From positions 186,001-250,000 of the forward strand of contig CAKZPN010000027.1 of the NCBI GenBank assembly GCA_937139335.1: 64,000 nt of DNA, in the 5' to 3' direction. A program made the position numbers and the translations under genes. Positions 31,713 through 41,798 of the stretch are shown here, one piece after another; position 1 is the stretch's first letter; each line of letters opens with the position of its first letter. The stretch comes from an uncultured Roseicyclus sp. GTDB taxonomy: Bacteria > Pseudomonadota > Alphaproteobacteria > Rhodobacterales > Rhodobacteraceae. The notes beneath the pieces are model-generated. The model was not told where the DNA came from. It saw only the letters and a program-made list of their open reading frames with translations, and ran no database searches.

Positions 31713-32760
31713 CCATTTCGGCCAGCATCTGCGCCTGCGCATCCGCGGCCAGCGCGTCGATCACCTCGTCGAGATCGCCCCCCAACACCTGGTCCAGCCG
31801 GTAGAGCGTCAGGTTGATCCGGTGGTCGGTCATGCGGCCTTGTGGAAAATTGTAGGTGCGGATGCGTTCCGATCGGTCGCCCGAGCCGACCTGCGCCTTG
31901 CGGTCGGCGGCCATCGCGTCCGCCGCGCGGCGGCGCTCGAGGTCAAAGAGCCGCGCCCGCAGCACCTGCATCGCGATCTCGCGGTTGCGGTGCTGCGATT
32001 TCTCCGAGCTCGTCACCACGATCCCCGAGGGCAGGTGGGTGATACGCACCGCGGAATCCGTCGTGTTCACGTGCTGCCCGCCCGCGCCCGAGGATCGCAT
32101 CGTGTCGATGCGGATATCGCCCGCGGGAATGTCGATTTCCACCGCCTCCGCCTCGGGCAGCACCGCCACCGTCGCCGCGGAGGTATGAATCCGCCCGCCC
32201 GATTCCGTCGCGGGCACCCGCTGCACCCGGTGCACACCGCTCTCGTATTTCAGCCGCGCGAACACGCCCTCGCCCTCGATCCGCGCCGTCACCTCGCGGA
32301 TGCCGCCCAGCTCCGTCTCCTGCAGGTCGACGATCTCCAGCCGCCAGCCGCGCGCCTCGGCATAGCGGGTATACATCCGCAACAGATCTGCCGCGAACAG
32401 CGCCGCCTCGTCGCCACCGGTGCCGGGGCGGATCTCGATCATCGCGGGCCGCGCATCGGCGGCGTCCTTCGGCAGCAGCGCCAGTTGCAACGCCTCCTCC
32501 GCCGCCGGCAGCGCCGCCCTCAGCCGAGGCAACTCCTCATCGGCCAGCGCGCGCATCTCGGGGTCGGCCCGCATCGCCTCGGCCTCGGCGATCTCGGCTC
32601 GCAGGCGCCGGTAGGCGTCGATCTGTGCCGCGACCGGCTTCAGGTCGGAATATTCCCGGCTGATCGCGGCGATCTCGTCGGGCGCCGGGCCGGCATTCAG
32701 CCGCGCCTCGAGATACTCGAACCGGTCGGTGATCTGGTGCAGGCGATCCTCGGGCAACAT
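31705..32760 (-). CDS. prfA: Peptide chain release factor 1
   Basis: Recognises UAA and UAG stop codons and triggers peptide release. 351 residues with the PAT anticodon tripeptide (183-185, in [14 protein letters not shown]) and GGQ (227-229, in [14 protein letters not shown]). The N-terminal helical domain 1 and [11 protein letters not shown] block are intact. It is the first gene of the prfA-prmC operon. Confidence 0.97.
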   Translation of the reverse strand: MLPEDRLHQITDRFEYLEARLNAGPAPDEIAAISREYSDLKPVAAQIDAYRRLRAEIAEAEAMRADPEMRALADEELPRLRAALPAAEEALQLALLPKDAADARPAMIEIRPGTGGDEAALFAADLLRMYTRYAEARGWRLEIVDLQETELGGIREVTARIEGEGVFARLKYESGVHRVQRVPATESGGRIHTSAATVAVLPEAEAVEIDIPAGDIRIDTMRSSGAGGQHVNTTDSAVRITHLPSGIVVTSSEKSQHRNREIAMQVLRARLFDLERRRAADAMAADRKAQVGSGDRSERIRTYNFPQGRMTDHRINLTLYRLDQVLGGDLDEVIDALAADAQAQMLAEMDG

Positions 32761-32817
32761 GACCGCGATGTGACGGGCCGCGCGGTCCGGGTCAAGATCA
32801 AGTCTGGGCGTGCCCGC

Positions 32818-33273
32818 TCAAGACCCCGCCTGCCCGCGCGCCGCCGCGACCCAGCGCGCGACGCGGGCCGCGTTCACGCCCAGGTCCGACTGGCCGAAGC
32901 GCGCGCGAGAGAAAACCTCCATCCGCGTGCCCGCCCCCACCGGCACCAGCCGGATCGAGATGGCGTCGGGAAAGCCCATGATCCGCGAGCGCGCGACATA
33001 GGTCATCTCGCCCAGCGCGAGCGCGCCGCCGATCATATCGGCCCGCTCCGCCGTCGCGATGGCGTCGATCCGCGCCGCCAGAACGTCGGGCGCCACGTCG
33101 AAGACCGGCGCGGCCTCGCCCACGCGCAACTCGAAATTCTGCACCGCAGGCGGGGTCACGGCGCCGGGGTCCACGTGCCAGACCTCCGCCGGCATCGAGA
33201 CGTTGCGAAACCAGAGCGCCGCACCAATGACGGCGACAAGGAGGAGAACCACGAGGATCAGGAGCGTGCGCAT
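32818..33273 (-). CDS. DUF1499 family membrane-anchored protein
   Basis: 151 residues. One N-terminal transmembrane helix (LLILVVLLLVAVIGAALWF) anchors a periplasmic or outward domain with DUF1499-like features: FELRVGEAAPVFDVAPDVLAARI, YVARSRIMGFPDAISIRLV and FSRARFGQSDLGVNAARVARWV. The motif SRARFGQSDLGVN-R is the usual family landmark. Function unknown. Ends 57 bp upstream of prfA on the same strand and might be co-transcribed. Confidence 0.82.
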   Translation of the reverse strand: MRTLLILVVLLLVAVIGAALWFRNVSMPAEVWHVDPGAVTPPAVQNFELRVGEAAPVFDVAPDVLAARIDAIATAERADMIGGALALGEMTYVARSRIMGFPDAISIRLVPVGAGTRMEVFSRARFGQSDLGVNAARVARWVAAARGQAGS

Positions 33274-33578
33274 GTGCCTAGCTCAGGCTTTCCGCGCCGC
33301 CGGTCAAGAGGGCGCGTGCCCCGCGGACGGCAGCATCGGCGCCGCATCCGGGATCGCGCAGGACGACCGCCGGGCCATGTCGCCATCGGCGCGCGCCCGC
33401 CCACAAACGGGAATCGCCTTTACTTGCGGCCCGAAACGCGGCATATTCGACCCGCTATCTCTACTGTATCGACCCCTGTCTTTTGCCCTCATGGCAAAGC
33501 TTGTGCTCTCGATCTTGCATGGGTTACGCCGGACTGCCGCATGGTGCGGGCAGTGTGAAACGACAGGAGACCACGGAT
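33274..33578. other. Upstream region of the cold-shock gene
   Basis: 305 bp without a supported gene. It holds the rightward promoter and probably a long 5' leader of the cold-shock gene, and the leftward promoter of the DUF1499 gene. No clear thermosensor structure could be read by eye. Confidence 0.4.
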
Positions 33579-33785
33579 ATGGCCACTGGCACCGTGAAAT
33601 GGTTCAACACCACCAAAGGCTACGGCTTCATCGCGCCCGATGGCGGCGCGAAGGACGTTTTCGTCCACATCTCGGGCGTCGAGCGTTCGGGCCTCACCGG
33701 CCTCGCCGACAACCAGAAGGTCAAGTTTGACCTCGAGAAAGGCCGCGACGGCCGCGAAAGCGCCGTGAACATCGAACTGATGTAA
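33579..33785 (+). CDS. Cold-shock domain protein (CspA family)
   Basis: 68 residues forming one OB-fold. RNP1 is KGYGFIAPD and RNP2 is DVFVHIS; these bind single-stranded nucleic acid, keeping mRNA unstructured. The start has GGAG at 33565-33568. It is a monocistronic gene with a strong terminator. Confidence 0.95.
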   Translation: MATGTVKWFNTTKGYGFIAPDGGAKDVFVHISGVERSGLTGLADNQKVKFDLEKGRDGRESAVNIELM

Positions 33786-33809
33786 TACAGCCTTCGACCC
33801 GGAATTCCG

Positions 33810-33839
33810 AAAGGGCGCGCTGCCATGGCGCGCCCTTTT
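33810..33839 (+). terminator. Rho-independent terminator of the cold-shock gene
   Basis: An 11-bp stem (33810-33820, AAAGGGCGCGC, with 33828-33838) and a 7-nt loop followed by a T-run, 25 bp after the stop. Confidence 0.85.
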
Positions 33840-34123
33840 GTGTTCACTCCCATGCCGCAGGTTGCAACGGCGTCCGCCGGGTCCTACGTCGATAAGACGT
33901 GCTCCGGTTCGGGCCCTTGTCCGACCAGAGCCGAGGCTGGCGGAAACAGGGCGTGGTCGACGCGCCGACCCCGGCGGCCTCCACGTCACGCCGCACGACG
34001 GGTCGGGGCTCGCGCCAGACCGGAGCGCCCGCAGCCTGTCGCGGCCGGTGAGACCGACGCACAAGACGTCGCGCCGCGCCCGCGCACCCGCGCCCACCCG
34101 TGGCCCAGCACAGGAGCATCTCC

Positions 34124-34372
34124 ATGCAAGCCCCCCTCATCGCCATCCTCATCCTCGCGCCCTTTGCGGGCATCTTCATCTATGCCGGCATCAGCGAGTA
34201 CAGGCGCTACAAGTCCGAGGGGCGCGCGAGCTACGGGCTGGTCTACGACGAAGAGACCGGAACCACCCACGTGACCGGCATCGCCGAGGGCGCGGACAGC
34301 TACGACCCGAATGACTTCGACCCCAGCGAGCGCAACGAACGGGACAACGAGCCCGACGAGAGCAAGGCTTAG
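34124..34372 (+). CDS. Small single-pass membrane protein
   Basis: 82 residues. An N-terminal transmembrane helix (LIAILILAPFAGIFIYAGI) is followed by a polar, acidic tail (YDEETGTTHVTGIAEG, then DPNDFDPSERNERDNEPDE). ATG 34124 has AGGAG about 10 bp upstream. No family recognised; codon use is like the backbone. Confidence 0.6.
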   Translation: MQAPLIAILILAPFAGIFIYAGISEYRRYKSEGRASYGLVYDEETGTTHVTGIAEGADSYDPNDFDPSERNERDNEPDESKA

Positions 34373-34500
34373 GGTGCGCGTCGCCTGATCGGCAGATCAA
34401 GCCATCGGCAGGTCCGACCTCGAAGAAGACCCGTGAGAGCGCGCCCTTTTGCGTTGAGGCGAAGGTCACCGGCACCCACCGGCGCCCTCGCCAAACAGAA

Positions 34501-34522
34501 ACGGCCGCCCCAATGGGGCGAC
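34501..34522 (-). terminator. Probable terminator of the outer-membrane protein gene
   Basis: On the minus strand CGGTCGCCCC and GGGGCGGCCG pair around a 2-3 nt loop, followed by a T-rich stretch, about 25 bp after the stop. Confidence 0.55.
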
Positions 34523-34547
34523 CGCAAGTCTCCGCGTTCGATGCCGC

Positions 34548-35135
34548 TCAGAAGCTGTGGCGGTAGCCGATCAGCAACGATGTGGAATGATATTCCTGCG
34601 TATCGCCGCCGAGATCGTCGAAGCTGGCGTCGTCGAACCCGCGCTGATGGCGAAGTTCCAGGAAAACCGCCTGCATGTCGTTGAAGGAATAGACCCCGCC
34701 GATCGACAGCTGGCCGCCGGGCACGATGTCCTCCACCCGGTCGCCGGGGAAATCATATGTGTTCCAGATAGCACCCAGACCGGCGCCACCATAGACTGAC
34801 AGCGTCTGGCTGACAGCGTGCTCGTAGCGGGCGACGGCCATGAGGCTCACGGTGTCGATGTATTCGTCCGGATAGCCGATGTAGAGCGAATGCGTCCCGA
34901 ACAGGTCGAGGCCGAAGCTCAGATTGGGCGAAAGCGAGTCGTACCCGTTGTAGTAGACCGCCACGCCCAGCGCGTCGCCCACATCCATCGGATAATCCAC
35001 ACCCGAGTAATCCTGGTCGCGCTCGAAGGTGACGCCCCCGAAGATCTCGACCGAAAAATCCTGAGCCGCGAGGGGCGTGGCCAGCGAGGCAAGCGCAAGA
35101 CCGGCGGCAGCGAGAGTAGAACCTAGGCGCAGCAT
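34548..35135 (-). CDS. Outer-membrane beta-barrel protein
   Basis: 195 residues. It has a signal peptide (cleavage after TPLAAQ near residue 25) and alternating hydrophobic/aromatic strands, such as LGVAVYYNGY, LSFGLDLFG, SLYIGY, SLMAVARYEHA and TLSVYGGAGLGAIW. It ends with a terminal phenylalanine (SLLIGYRHSF), the usual BAM recognition signal. It resembles opacity-type eight-stranded barrels. ATG 35135 begins the signal peptide. Single-gene transcript; role (adhesion, permeability) not determined. Confidence 0.78.
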   Translation of the reverse strand: MLRLGSTLAAAGLALASLATPLAAQDFSVEIFGGVTFERDQDYSGVDYPMDVGDALGVAVYYNGYDSLSPNLSFGLDLFGTHSLYIGYPDEYIDTVSLMAVARYEHAVSQTLSVYGGAGLGAIWNTYDFPGDRVEDIVPGGQLSIGGVYSFNDMQAVFLELRHQRGFDDASFDDLGGDTQEYHSTSLLIGYRHSF

Positions 35136-35412
35136 GTGATCACTCCATTCGATGAGCCGTTTGCAGGGCTTGTTGCGTGGATCTACGTCAGCTACCGCGC
35201 GAGCAACAGCATCATCCGCCGTCGGAGCGTCACCGTTGGCGCATTCCGCAAGGCTTGTTGCCGAGAAGCCACCGTCGCTATGCACTCCCCACGGCGGGGC
35301 ATAGGCGCGCCTCCGGCCGCGTTGCCCGCCTGCCGCCGTGTCAGGGTGCGGTTCCGGTTTCATGTCACCGTCCCGGCCCCTGCTCATCCGAGACCACGAG
35401 CCCCTCCCCGCT

Positions 35413-37182
35413 TCAATGATTGTCCCGCGGCAGGTCCTTCGCGATCCGCTGGTAGGCCGTCGCCAGCTCCAGGCAACCGCCCTGCGCCAGTTGCCCCACA
35501 TGCGTCCGGAAGATCTCCTCCCACGGCGTCTGATGGACGAGGTCGGGCGGGTCCCAGGCCGCGCGTCGGGCCGCCCACTCCGCTTCCTCCACCACCGCGT
35601 CGAGCGTGCCCGCGTTCAGGTCCAGCCGAACCCGGTCGCCGGTCCGGAGCAGGGCCAGACCTCCCCCAACCACCGCTTCGGGCGAGGCGTTCAGGATCGA
35701 GGGGCTTTCCGACGTGCCGGACTGCCGGCCGTCGCCCACCGTCGGCAGGTGGCGGATGCCTTGGCGGATCAGCGCGTCGGGCGGCTGCATGTTCACCACC
35801 TCGGCCGAGCCGGGGTAGCCGACGCAGCCGACGCCGCGGATGAACAGCACCGTGGTCGCGTCGATGCCTAGGTCTGCGTCGTTGATCCGGTCGTGGTAAT
35901 CCTCCGGCCCCTCGAAGACCACCGCGCGGCCCTCGAAGACCCCGCCCTGCAGGTAGCGGGCGCGGAACTCGGGCGAGATCACTGAGGTCTTCATCAGCGC
36001 AGAGTCGAAGAGGTTGCCGGTGAGCACCGCGAACCCCGCCGCCGCGCGCAAGGGTCGGTCCACCGGCCGGATCACGTCCTCGTCCCGGCTCCGCGCGCCG
36101 GCCAATGCCCCTTCCAGCGGCAGCCCCGACGCCGTTATCACCGTCCCGTCCAGATGCCCCGCCGCCATCAGCTCCCCCATCACCGCCGGCACACCGCCCG
36201 CGCGGAAGAAGCTTTCGCCCAGATACTCCCCCGCAGGCTGCATGTTCACCAGAAGCGGCAGGTCCAGCCCGTGCGTCTGCCAATCCGTCACGTCCAGTTC
36301 CACCCCCGCGTGCCGCGCGATGGCGACCAGATGCGGCGGCGCGTTGGTGGAGCCGCCGATCGCCGTGTTCACCTTGATCGCGTTCAGGAAGGCCGCGCGG
36401 GTCAGGATGTCGGACGGTTTCAGGTCCGCCTCCACCATCTCCACGATGCGCCGCCCGGTCAGGTAGGCCATCTCCATCCGCTCGCGGAACGGCGCCGGGA
36501 TCGCCGCCGCGCCGGGCAGCGTCATGCCCAGCGCCTCGGCCAGCGCGTTCATCGTCGAAGCGGTGCCCATCGTGTTGCAATGCCCGAGCGAGGGCGCCGA
36601 GGCGCAGGCGCGCTCCATGAACTCCGCATAGTCGATCTTGCCCTCGGCCAGCAGCCGCCGGCTCTCCCAGATGATCGTGCCCGAGCCCGCGCGCTTGCCC
36701 TGCCACCAGCCATCCGTCATCGGCCCGCCGTTCAGCGCGATGGCGGGCAGGTCGACCGTGGCCGCCCCCATCAGCATCGCGGGCGTGGTCTTGTCGCAGC
36801 CGGTGGTCAGCACCACGCCGTCGATCGGGTAGCCGTGCAGCACCTCGACCAGGCTCAGGTATTGCAGGTTGCGGTCCAGCCCCGCGGTCGGGCGCTTGCC
36901 GGTCTCCTGGATCGGGTGGACCGGAAACTCCATCGGGATGCCGCCCGCGTCGCGGATGCCCGCCTTGACCCGGTCCGCGAGAAACACGTGGATCTTGTTG
37001 CAGGGCACAAGATCGCTGCCGGTCTGCGCGATGCCGATGATCGGCCGCTCGGACTGCAACTCTCCACGGGTGAAGCTCTGGTTCTGGTAGCGTTCCAGAT
37101 AGAGCGCCGTCATGCCGGGGTTGTTGGGGTTGTCGAACCACTCCTGGCTGCGGTAGCGGCGGTGGACGCGGGTGTCGGGCAT
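35413..37182 (-). CDS. xylD: IlvD/Edd-family sugar-acid dehydratase, probable D-xylonate dehydratase
   Basis: 589 residues. It dehydrates aldonic acids to 2-keto-3-deoxy acids using an iron-sulfur cluster. Likely ligand cysteines are in VPCNKIH (61), [10 protein letters not shown] and [11 protein letters not shown]. The start ([25 protein letters not shown]), IGIAQTGSD and the C-terminal LPRDNH closely resemble Caulobacter XylD as I remember it, rather than biosynthetic IlvD. The product would be 2-keto-3-deoxy-D-xylonate. No other xylose-pathway gene is adjacent, and related L-arabinonate dehydratases cannot be fully excluded. Confidence 0.82.
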   Translation of the reverse strand: MPDTRVHRRYRSQEWFDNPNNPGMTALYLERYQNQSFTRGELQSERPIIGIAQTGSDLVPCNKIHVFLADRVKAGIRDAGGIPMEFPVHPIQETGKRPTAGLDRNLQYLSLVEVLHGYPIDGVVLTTGCDKTTPAMLMGAATVDLPAIALNGGPMTDGWWQGKRAGSGTIIWESRRLLAEGKIDYAEFMERACASAPSLGHCNTMGTASTMNALAEALGMTLPGAAAIPAPFRERMEMAYLTGRRIVEMVEADLKPSDILTRAAFLNAIKVNTAIGGSTNAPPHLVAIARHAGVELDVTDWQTHGLDLPLLVNMQPAGEYLGESFFRAGGVPAVMGELMAAGHLDGTVITASGLPLEGALAGARSRDEDVIRPVDRPLRAAAGFAVLTGNLFDSALMKTSVISPEFRARYLQGGVFEGRAVVFEGPEDYHDRINDADLGIDATTVLFIRGVGCVGYPGSAEVVNMQPPDALIRQGIRHLPTVGDGRQSGTSESPSILNASPEAVVGGGLALLRTGDRVRLDLNAGTLDAVVEEAEWAARRAAWDPPDLVHQTPWEEIFRTHVGQLAQGGCLELATAYQRIAKDLPRDNH

Positions 37183-37294
37183 GGGCGGCTTGCCTCCTCG
37201 GGTCCGGGGGTGGCCCCTGCCCCGCGAGTCAAGCAGGCCGGTTGCGCCAGATCAAGTCGACAGACCCCGGACTGTGCCACAGACTGGCGTTATC

Positions 37295-38011
37295 ATGACC
37301 GGACCAGCCCAACGCGTATTCCGAACCGAAGGCCTGACCAAGGTCTACGACACCGGCGAGGTGCAGGTCCATGCGCTGGCCGGCGTCGACCTCGAACTCT
37401 ACACCGGCGAGCTATCGGTTCTGCTGGGCGCATCCGGCTCGGGCAAGTCCACGCTTCTCAACATCCTCGGCGGGCTCGACCACGCCACCGACGGGCGCGT
37501 CTGGTTCCGCGAGCTGGAGCTGACGGACCTGCCCGACCGCGCCCTCACCCGCTACCGGCGCGACCATGTCGGCTTCGTCTTCCAGTTCTACAACCTCGTG
37601 CCCTCGCTCAGCGCGCGCGAGAACGTGCAACTGGTGACCGACGTGGCCCCCGACCCGATGGATGCCGCGGAGGCGCTGGAGATGGTGGGTCTTAGCCACC
37701 GCATCGACCATTTCCCGGCCGAGTTGTCGGGCGGCGAACAGCAACGCGTCGCCATCGCGCGCGCCATCGCGAAACGCCCCGAGGTGCTGCTCTGCGACGA
37801 ACCCACCGGCGCGCTCGACAGCAAGACCGGCGTCGCCGTGCTGGAGGTGCTGAAGCAGATCAACGACGAGTTCGGCACCACCACCGTCGTCATCACCCAT
37901 AACGCCGGCATCCGCGCCATGGCGCACCGGGTGATCCGCTTCGCCGACGGCAAGATCGCGGGGGTCGAGGTGAACGAGACCCGCCTTGCCCCGCATGACA
38001 TCAGTTGGTGA
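37295..38011 (+). CDS. ABC transporter ATP-binding protein (MacB/LolD type)
   Basis: 238 residues. Walker [10 protein letters not shown] (45-53), Q-loop [10 protein letters not shown] (96-105), signature LSGGEQQ (144-150), Walker B VLLCDEP (164-170) and H-loop ITHN are present. The [15 protein letters not shown] block is typical of the MacB/LolD/FtsE group. The permease begins 5 bp after it and an HlyD-type adaptor follows, so it powers a three-component inner-membrane export machine. Confidence 0.94.
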   Translation: MTGPAQRVFRTEGLTKVYDTGEVQVHALAGVDLELYTGELSVLLGASGSGKSTLLNILGGLDHATDGRVWFRELELTDLPDRALTRYRRDHVGFVFQFYNLVPSLSARENVQLVTDVAPDPMDAAEALEMVGLSHRIDHFPAELSGGEQQRVAIARAIAKRPEVLLCDEPTGALDSKTGVAVLEVLKQINDEFGTTTVVITHNAGIRAMAHRVIRFADGKIAGVEVNETRLAPHDISW

Positions 38012-38016
38012 GCGGG

Positions 38017-40374
38017 ATGCAGGCGATCGACATCAAGCTCCTGCGCGATTTCCAGCGGCTCTGGCTGCAGGGCCTCGCCATCGCCATGGTGCTGGCCTGC
38101 GGCGTCGCGATCCTGCTCACCGCCTTCGGGATGCACACCGCGCTCGAGGATACGCGCGACGCCTATTACGAGCGCAACCGCTTTGCCGAGGTCTTCGTCG
38201 ACACCCGCCGCGCGCCGGACCGTCTGCTGCCCGAGATCCGCGAGATCGAGGGCGTGGTCGCGGCAGAAGCGCGGGTGCAGGGCATCGCGATGCTGGACCT
38301 GCCCGGCCAGACCGACCTTGCCATGGGGCAGATGCTGTCCTGGCCCGAGGGTGGCGAGCCGCTGCTGAACGTGCCGATCCTGCGCACGGGGCTGCCGCCC
38401 GAACAGCCCGGCGAGGTGATGGTGACGACCGCCTTCGCCGAGGCCAACGGCTTTGACATCGGCGACCAGTTCCACGCCAACATCAATGGCCAGCGCCGGC
38501 AACTCACCATTTCCGGCACCGCCCGAAGTCCCGAGTTCATCTACACCATCGGCCCCGGCGCGCTGATGCCCGACAACGCGGGCTTCGGCATCATCTGGAT
38601 GACCGAGGCCGAGATGCAGGCGGCCTATGACATGGCGGGCGCCTTCAACCACGTGGCCCTGCGGCTGATGCCCGGCGCGGTTGAGGAGGATGTGATCGAC
38701 CGGCTCGACACGTTGCTCGACCCTTACGGCGGGCTCGGCGCCTATGGCCGTGACGGCCAGATCTCCGACAGTTTCGTCGCCACCGAGATCGACCAGCTGC
38801 GCGGCATGGCCACGGTGGTGCCGCCGATCTTCTTCGCCATTTCGGCCTTCCTCGTCGGCATGGTGATGAGCCGGATCGTGGCGCTCGACCGGGCCGAGAT
38901 CGGGCTGTTGAAGGCGCTGGGATACTTCGACCTGGAGATCTCGCTGCACTACCTGCTGCTGGCCGCGCTGATCGCGGTGATAGGCGTGGCGATCGGCTGG
39001 GGTGGCGGCACGCTGCTGGCGCGCGGGATGGCGCGGCAATACGCCGAGTTCTTCGATTTCCCCTATCTCATCTTCCGCGTGCCGGCCTGGATCTACGCGA
39101 TGTCGGGGCTGGCGGCGCTGCTGACCACGATGATCGGCGCGCTCCGCGCCGCGCTCATGGCCGCCCGCCTCGCCCCTGCCGTCGCGATGCAACCGCCGAC
39201 GCCGCCGGTGTTCCGCAAGACCATTCTTGACCGCGGCATGGCGGTGCTGCGCCTGAAGCAGACCACCATCATGGTGCTGCGCAGCCTGATCCGCTGGCCT
39301 GTCCGCAGCGCGCTGACCATGCTGGGGCTGGGCGCCGCGACCTCCGCCGTCATCGCCTCGGGCTTCATGTTCGGCGCGCTGGAGCGGATCATCGACCTTG
39401 CCTTCAACCAGTCCTACCGGCAGGACGCGGTGATCCTGTTCGCCGAGGAACGGCCGGTCTCGGCGCTGGCCGATGTCATGGCCTTGCCGGGCGTGATGCA
39501 GGTGGAGCCGCAGCAATTCCACGCCGCGATCCTGCGCAACGGGCCCCGCGAAAAGCGCGTGTCGATCGAGGCACGCCCGGCGGGTGCCGAGCTTTCGCGC
39601 GTCATCGGCGCCGACGGCACCGCCATCGACCCGCCGCCGGGCGGCATCCTGCTGTCCGACCGGCTGGCCGAACAGCTCGAGATCGGCGTGGGCGACATGC
39701 TGGAGGTGGAGTTCCGCACCGGCCGGCGCGAGACGCACGAGATGGTCGTCTCCGGCCTGGTCGAGCAGTATTTCGGCCTCGGCGCCTATGTCGAGATCGG
39801 CGCGCTCGACGCGATGTTCCGGCGCGGCCCGCAGATGTCGGTCGCCAACGTGCTGGTGGACGAGGCCGAGCTGCCCGCGCTGCACGCCGCCCTTCAGGAC
39901 ACGCCGATGCTGGCGGGCCTGATCGAGATGAACGAGAACCGGCAGTCGTTCCAGGACACGATCAGCGAGAACGTGACGGTCGTGAACACCGTCTACGCCG
40001 CCATCGCCATCCTCATCACCGTTGGCGTGGCCTACAACGGCGCGCGTATCCAGCTCAGCGAACGCGCGCGCGAACTGGCCAGCCTGCGCATCCTCGGCTT
40101 CACCCGAGCCGAGGTCTCGGGCGTGCTGGTGGGCGAAACGATGCTGCTGGCGGTGCTGGCGCAACCGCTCGGCTGGGTCATGGGCGCCTGGATCGCGCAG
40201 GCGCTGTCCAATTCCTTCACCTCGGATCTCTACGCGATCCCGCTGGTGCTGGCGCCCGCCAATTTCGCCTGGGCAAGCCTCGTGGTGCTGGCCGCAAGCC
40301 TCGCCTCGGTGCTCATCGTCCGCCGCAGGATCGACCGGATGGATCTGGTCGCCGTCATGAAGACACGGGAGTAA
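38017..40374 (+). CDS. ABC transporter permease, FtsX/MacB type
   Basis: 785 residues with two FtsX-like halves. A transmembrane helix near residue 20 is followed by a large periplasmic domain and a first three-helix bundle around 265-380. A fourth helix starts the second half (SALTMLGLGAATSAVIASG), followed by a second periplasmic domain and a second three-helix bundle at 650-775. ATG 38017 has a GAGCGGG site; earlier TTG and GTG codons overlap the ATPase end. Such permeases usually extract lipophilic or peptide substrates from the periplasmic side. Confidence 0.9.
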   Translation: MQAIDIKLLRDFQRLWLQGLAIAMVLACGVAILLTAFGMHTALEDTRDAYYERNRFAEVFVDTRRAPDRLLPEIREIEGVVAAEARVQGIAMLDLPGQTDLAMGQMLSWPEGGEPLLNVPILRTGLPPEQPGEVMVTTAFAEANGFDIGDQFHANINGQRRQLTISGTARSPEFIYTIGPGALMPDNAGFGIIWMTEAEMQAAYDMAGAFNHVALRLMPGAVEEDVIDRLDTLLDPYGGLGAYGRDGQISDSFVATEIDQLRGMATVVPPIFFAISAFLVGMVMSRIVALDRAEIGLLKALGYFDLEISLHYLLLAALIAVIGVAIGWGGGTLLARGMARQYAEFFDFPYLIFRVPAWIYAMSGLAALLTTMIGALRAALMAARLAPAVAMQPPTPPVFRKTILDRGMAVLRLKQTTIMVLRSLIRWPVRSALTMLGLGAATSAVIASGFMFGALERIIDLAFNQSYRQDAVILFAEERPVSALADVMALPGVMQVEPQQFHAAILRNGPREKRVSIEARPAGAELSRVIGADGTAIDPPPGGILLSDRLAEQLEIGVGDMLEVEFRTGRRETHEMVVSGLVEQYFGLGAYVEIGALDAMFRRGPQMSVANVLVDEAELPALHAALQDTPMLAGLIEMNENRQSFQDTISENVTVVNTVYAAIAILITVGVAYNGARIQLSERARELASLRILGFTRAEVSGVLVGETMLLAVLAQPLGWVMGAWIAQALSNSFTSDLYAIPLVLAPANFAWASLVVLAASLASVLIVRRRIDRMDLVAVMKTRE

Positions 40375-40378
40375 GAAC

Positions 40379-41587
40379 ATGGTCTGGACCACACGAACCA
40401 TAGGGCTGTCGCTGGCCGGTGTGGCGCTGATCGGGGGGCTCGCCTGGGTGGCCTTCCGCGACGACCCGGTTGCGGTCGACCTCTACGAAGTCGTCGCAGC
40501 CCCGATGCAGGTGACGATCGGCGCCGATGGCCAAACCCGCATCCGCGATGTCTACGAGGTCGCGGCCCCCATCGCCGGCACCGCGCTGCGCGCGCCCGTC
40601 GCCGTGGGCGACCCGGTGATCGCGGATGCGACGGTGGTGGCACGGGTGGAGCCGGCTTCCCCCACTCTCCTCGACGCCCGCACCCGTGCGCAGGCCGAGG
40701 CGGCGGTCGCCGAGGCGCGCGCCGCGCTGAACGTCGCCCGCGCCGAGTTGAGCCGCGCGGTGGAGGAACGGACCTTCGCCACCACGCAATTCGACCGGAC
40801 CCGGTCGCTCGTCGAACGCGGCGTCGCCTCCACCACGCAGCTCGAGACCGCCACCCAGCAGCGCGCCATCGCGGAGGCGGCGGTGGCCGCCGCCGAGGCC
40901 CGCATCGCGCTGTCCGAGGGCGCGCTGGTTCGCGCCGAGGCCGCGCTGATGCGCCCCGAGGGCGACGACAGCGCCGCGCAGTGCTGCGTGATCCTGACCG
41001 CGCCCGCAGGCGGCGTCGTGCTCTCCATCGCGACGATCAGCGAGCACCCGGTGCAGGCCGGCGCGCCGCTGCTCAGCATCGGCGACCCGAGCGATCTGGA
41101 GATCGTGGCCGACCTGCTGTCCTCCGACGCGGTGCGCATCGGCCCCGGCACCCGAGCCATCGTGGAGCGTTGGGGCGGCCCCGACACGCTGGAGGCGGTG
41201 CTGACAAGGATCGAGCCCGCCGCCGCCACCCGCGTCTCGGCGCTGGGGATCGAGGAACAGCGCGTCGACGCGATCTTCGAGATCGTCACCCCGCCCGAGG
41301 GCCGCCCCGGCCTCGGGCATGGCTTCTCGGTCTTCTTGCGCGTGGTGGAATGGGAAAGCGACAGCGCGCTGCAGGTGCCGCTCGGCGCGCTGTTTCGCGT
41401 GGGCGACGGCTGGGCGGTCTTCCTGCTGGACGGCGATGTTGCCCGCGAACGCGCGATCACGTTGGGACAGCGCGGCGCGCGCATGGCGGAAGTACTTGAG
41501 GGGCTGGAGGCCGGCGAGCGGATCATCACCCACCCCAGCGACGCGGTCGCCGATGGCGTGACGGTTGTGGACCGGCGGACGCTCTAG
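40379..41587 (+). CDS. HlyD/MacA-type periplasmic adaptor
   Basis: 402 residues, the membrane-fusion subunit of the exporter. An N-terminal membrane anchor (LSLAGVALIGGLAWVAF) is followed by a lipoyl-like barrel and a long alpha-hairpin (about 98-180, alanine/glutamate-rich heptads). The second lipoyl half has LTAPAGGVVLSI, and beta-barrel domains lie beyond 230. No outer-membrane TolC-type gene is next to it, so a TolC encoded elsewhere is presumed. Confidence 0.9.
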   Translation: MVWTTRTIGLSLAGVALIGGLAWVAFRDDPVAVDLYEVVAAPMQVTIGADGQTRIRDVYEVAAPIAGTALRAPVAVGDPVIADATVVARVEPASPTLLDARTRAQAEAAVAEARAALNVARAELSRAVEERTFATTQFDRTRSLVERGVASTTQLETATQQRAIAEAAVAAAEARIALSEGALVRAEAALMRPEGDDSAAQCCVILTAPAGGVVLSIATISEHPVQAGAPLLSIGDPSDLEIVADLLSSDAVRIGPGTRAIVERWGGPDTLEAVLTRIEPAAATRVSALGIEEQRVDAIFEIVTPPEGRPGLGHGFSVFLRVVEWESDSALQVPLGALFRVGDGWAVFLLDGDVARERAITLGQRGARMAEVLEGLEAGERIITHPSDAVADGVTVVDRRTL

Positions 41588-41594
41588 ACCCGGC

Positions 41595-41798
41595 TCAGAT
41601 CAGCGGCAGCGCGCGCTTCACCAAATCGTCCAGCTCATCGGCGTGCGCCTCGGCATGCGCCTTCAGCTCCGCGCGCATCTCGGGGCCCCAGTAGTCGTTC
41701 AGGTGGCCCGCGACGCGCTCGGCCTGGTCCGGGCCCGGCTGGGTGCGGAAGAATGTCGCGATCTGATTGGCCATGCGGGTCAGCTTGTCAGGCGACAT
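41595..41798 (-). CDS. fdsD: Formate dehydrogenase delta subunit
   Basis: 67 residues. It matches the small FdsD subunit: MANQIATFFRTQP near the start, then a helix ending in HLNDYWGPEMRAELKAH. Thought to assist assembly or stability of the FdsGBA complex. It overlaps fdhD by 11 bp and ends the fds operon. Confidence 0.88.
   Translation of the reverse strand: MSPDKLTRMANQIATFFRTQPGPDQAERVAGHLNDYWGPEMRAELKAHAEAHADELDDLVKRALPLI

Noticed and set aside
35413..37182. Biosynthetic dihydroxy-acid dehydratase (ilvD)
   Set aside because: Length and block pattern match the sugar-acid branch, especially xylonate dehydratase, rather than IlvD.
37588..40401. A 937-residue open frame on the minus strand
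   Set aside because: Antisense to the ABC ATPase and FtsX-type permease, with histidine/arginine-rich nonsense composition.
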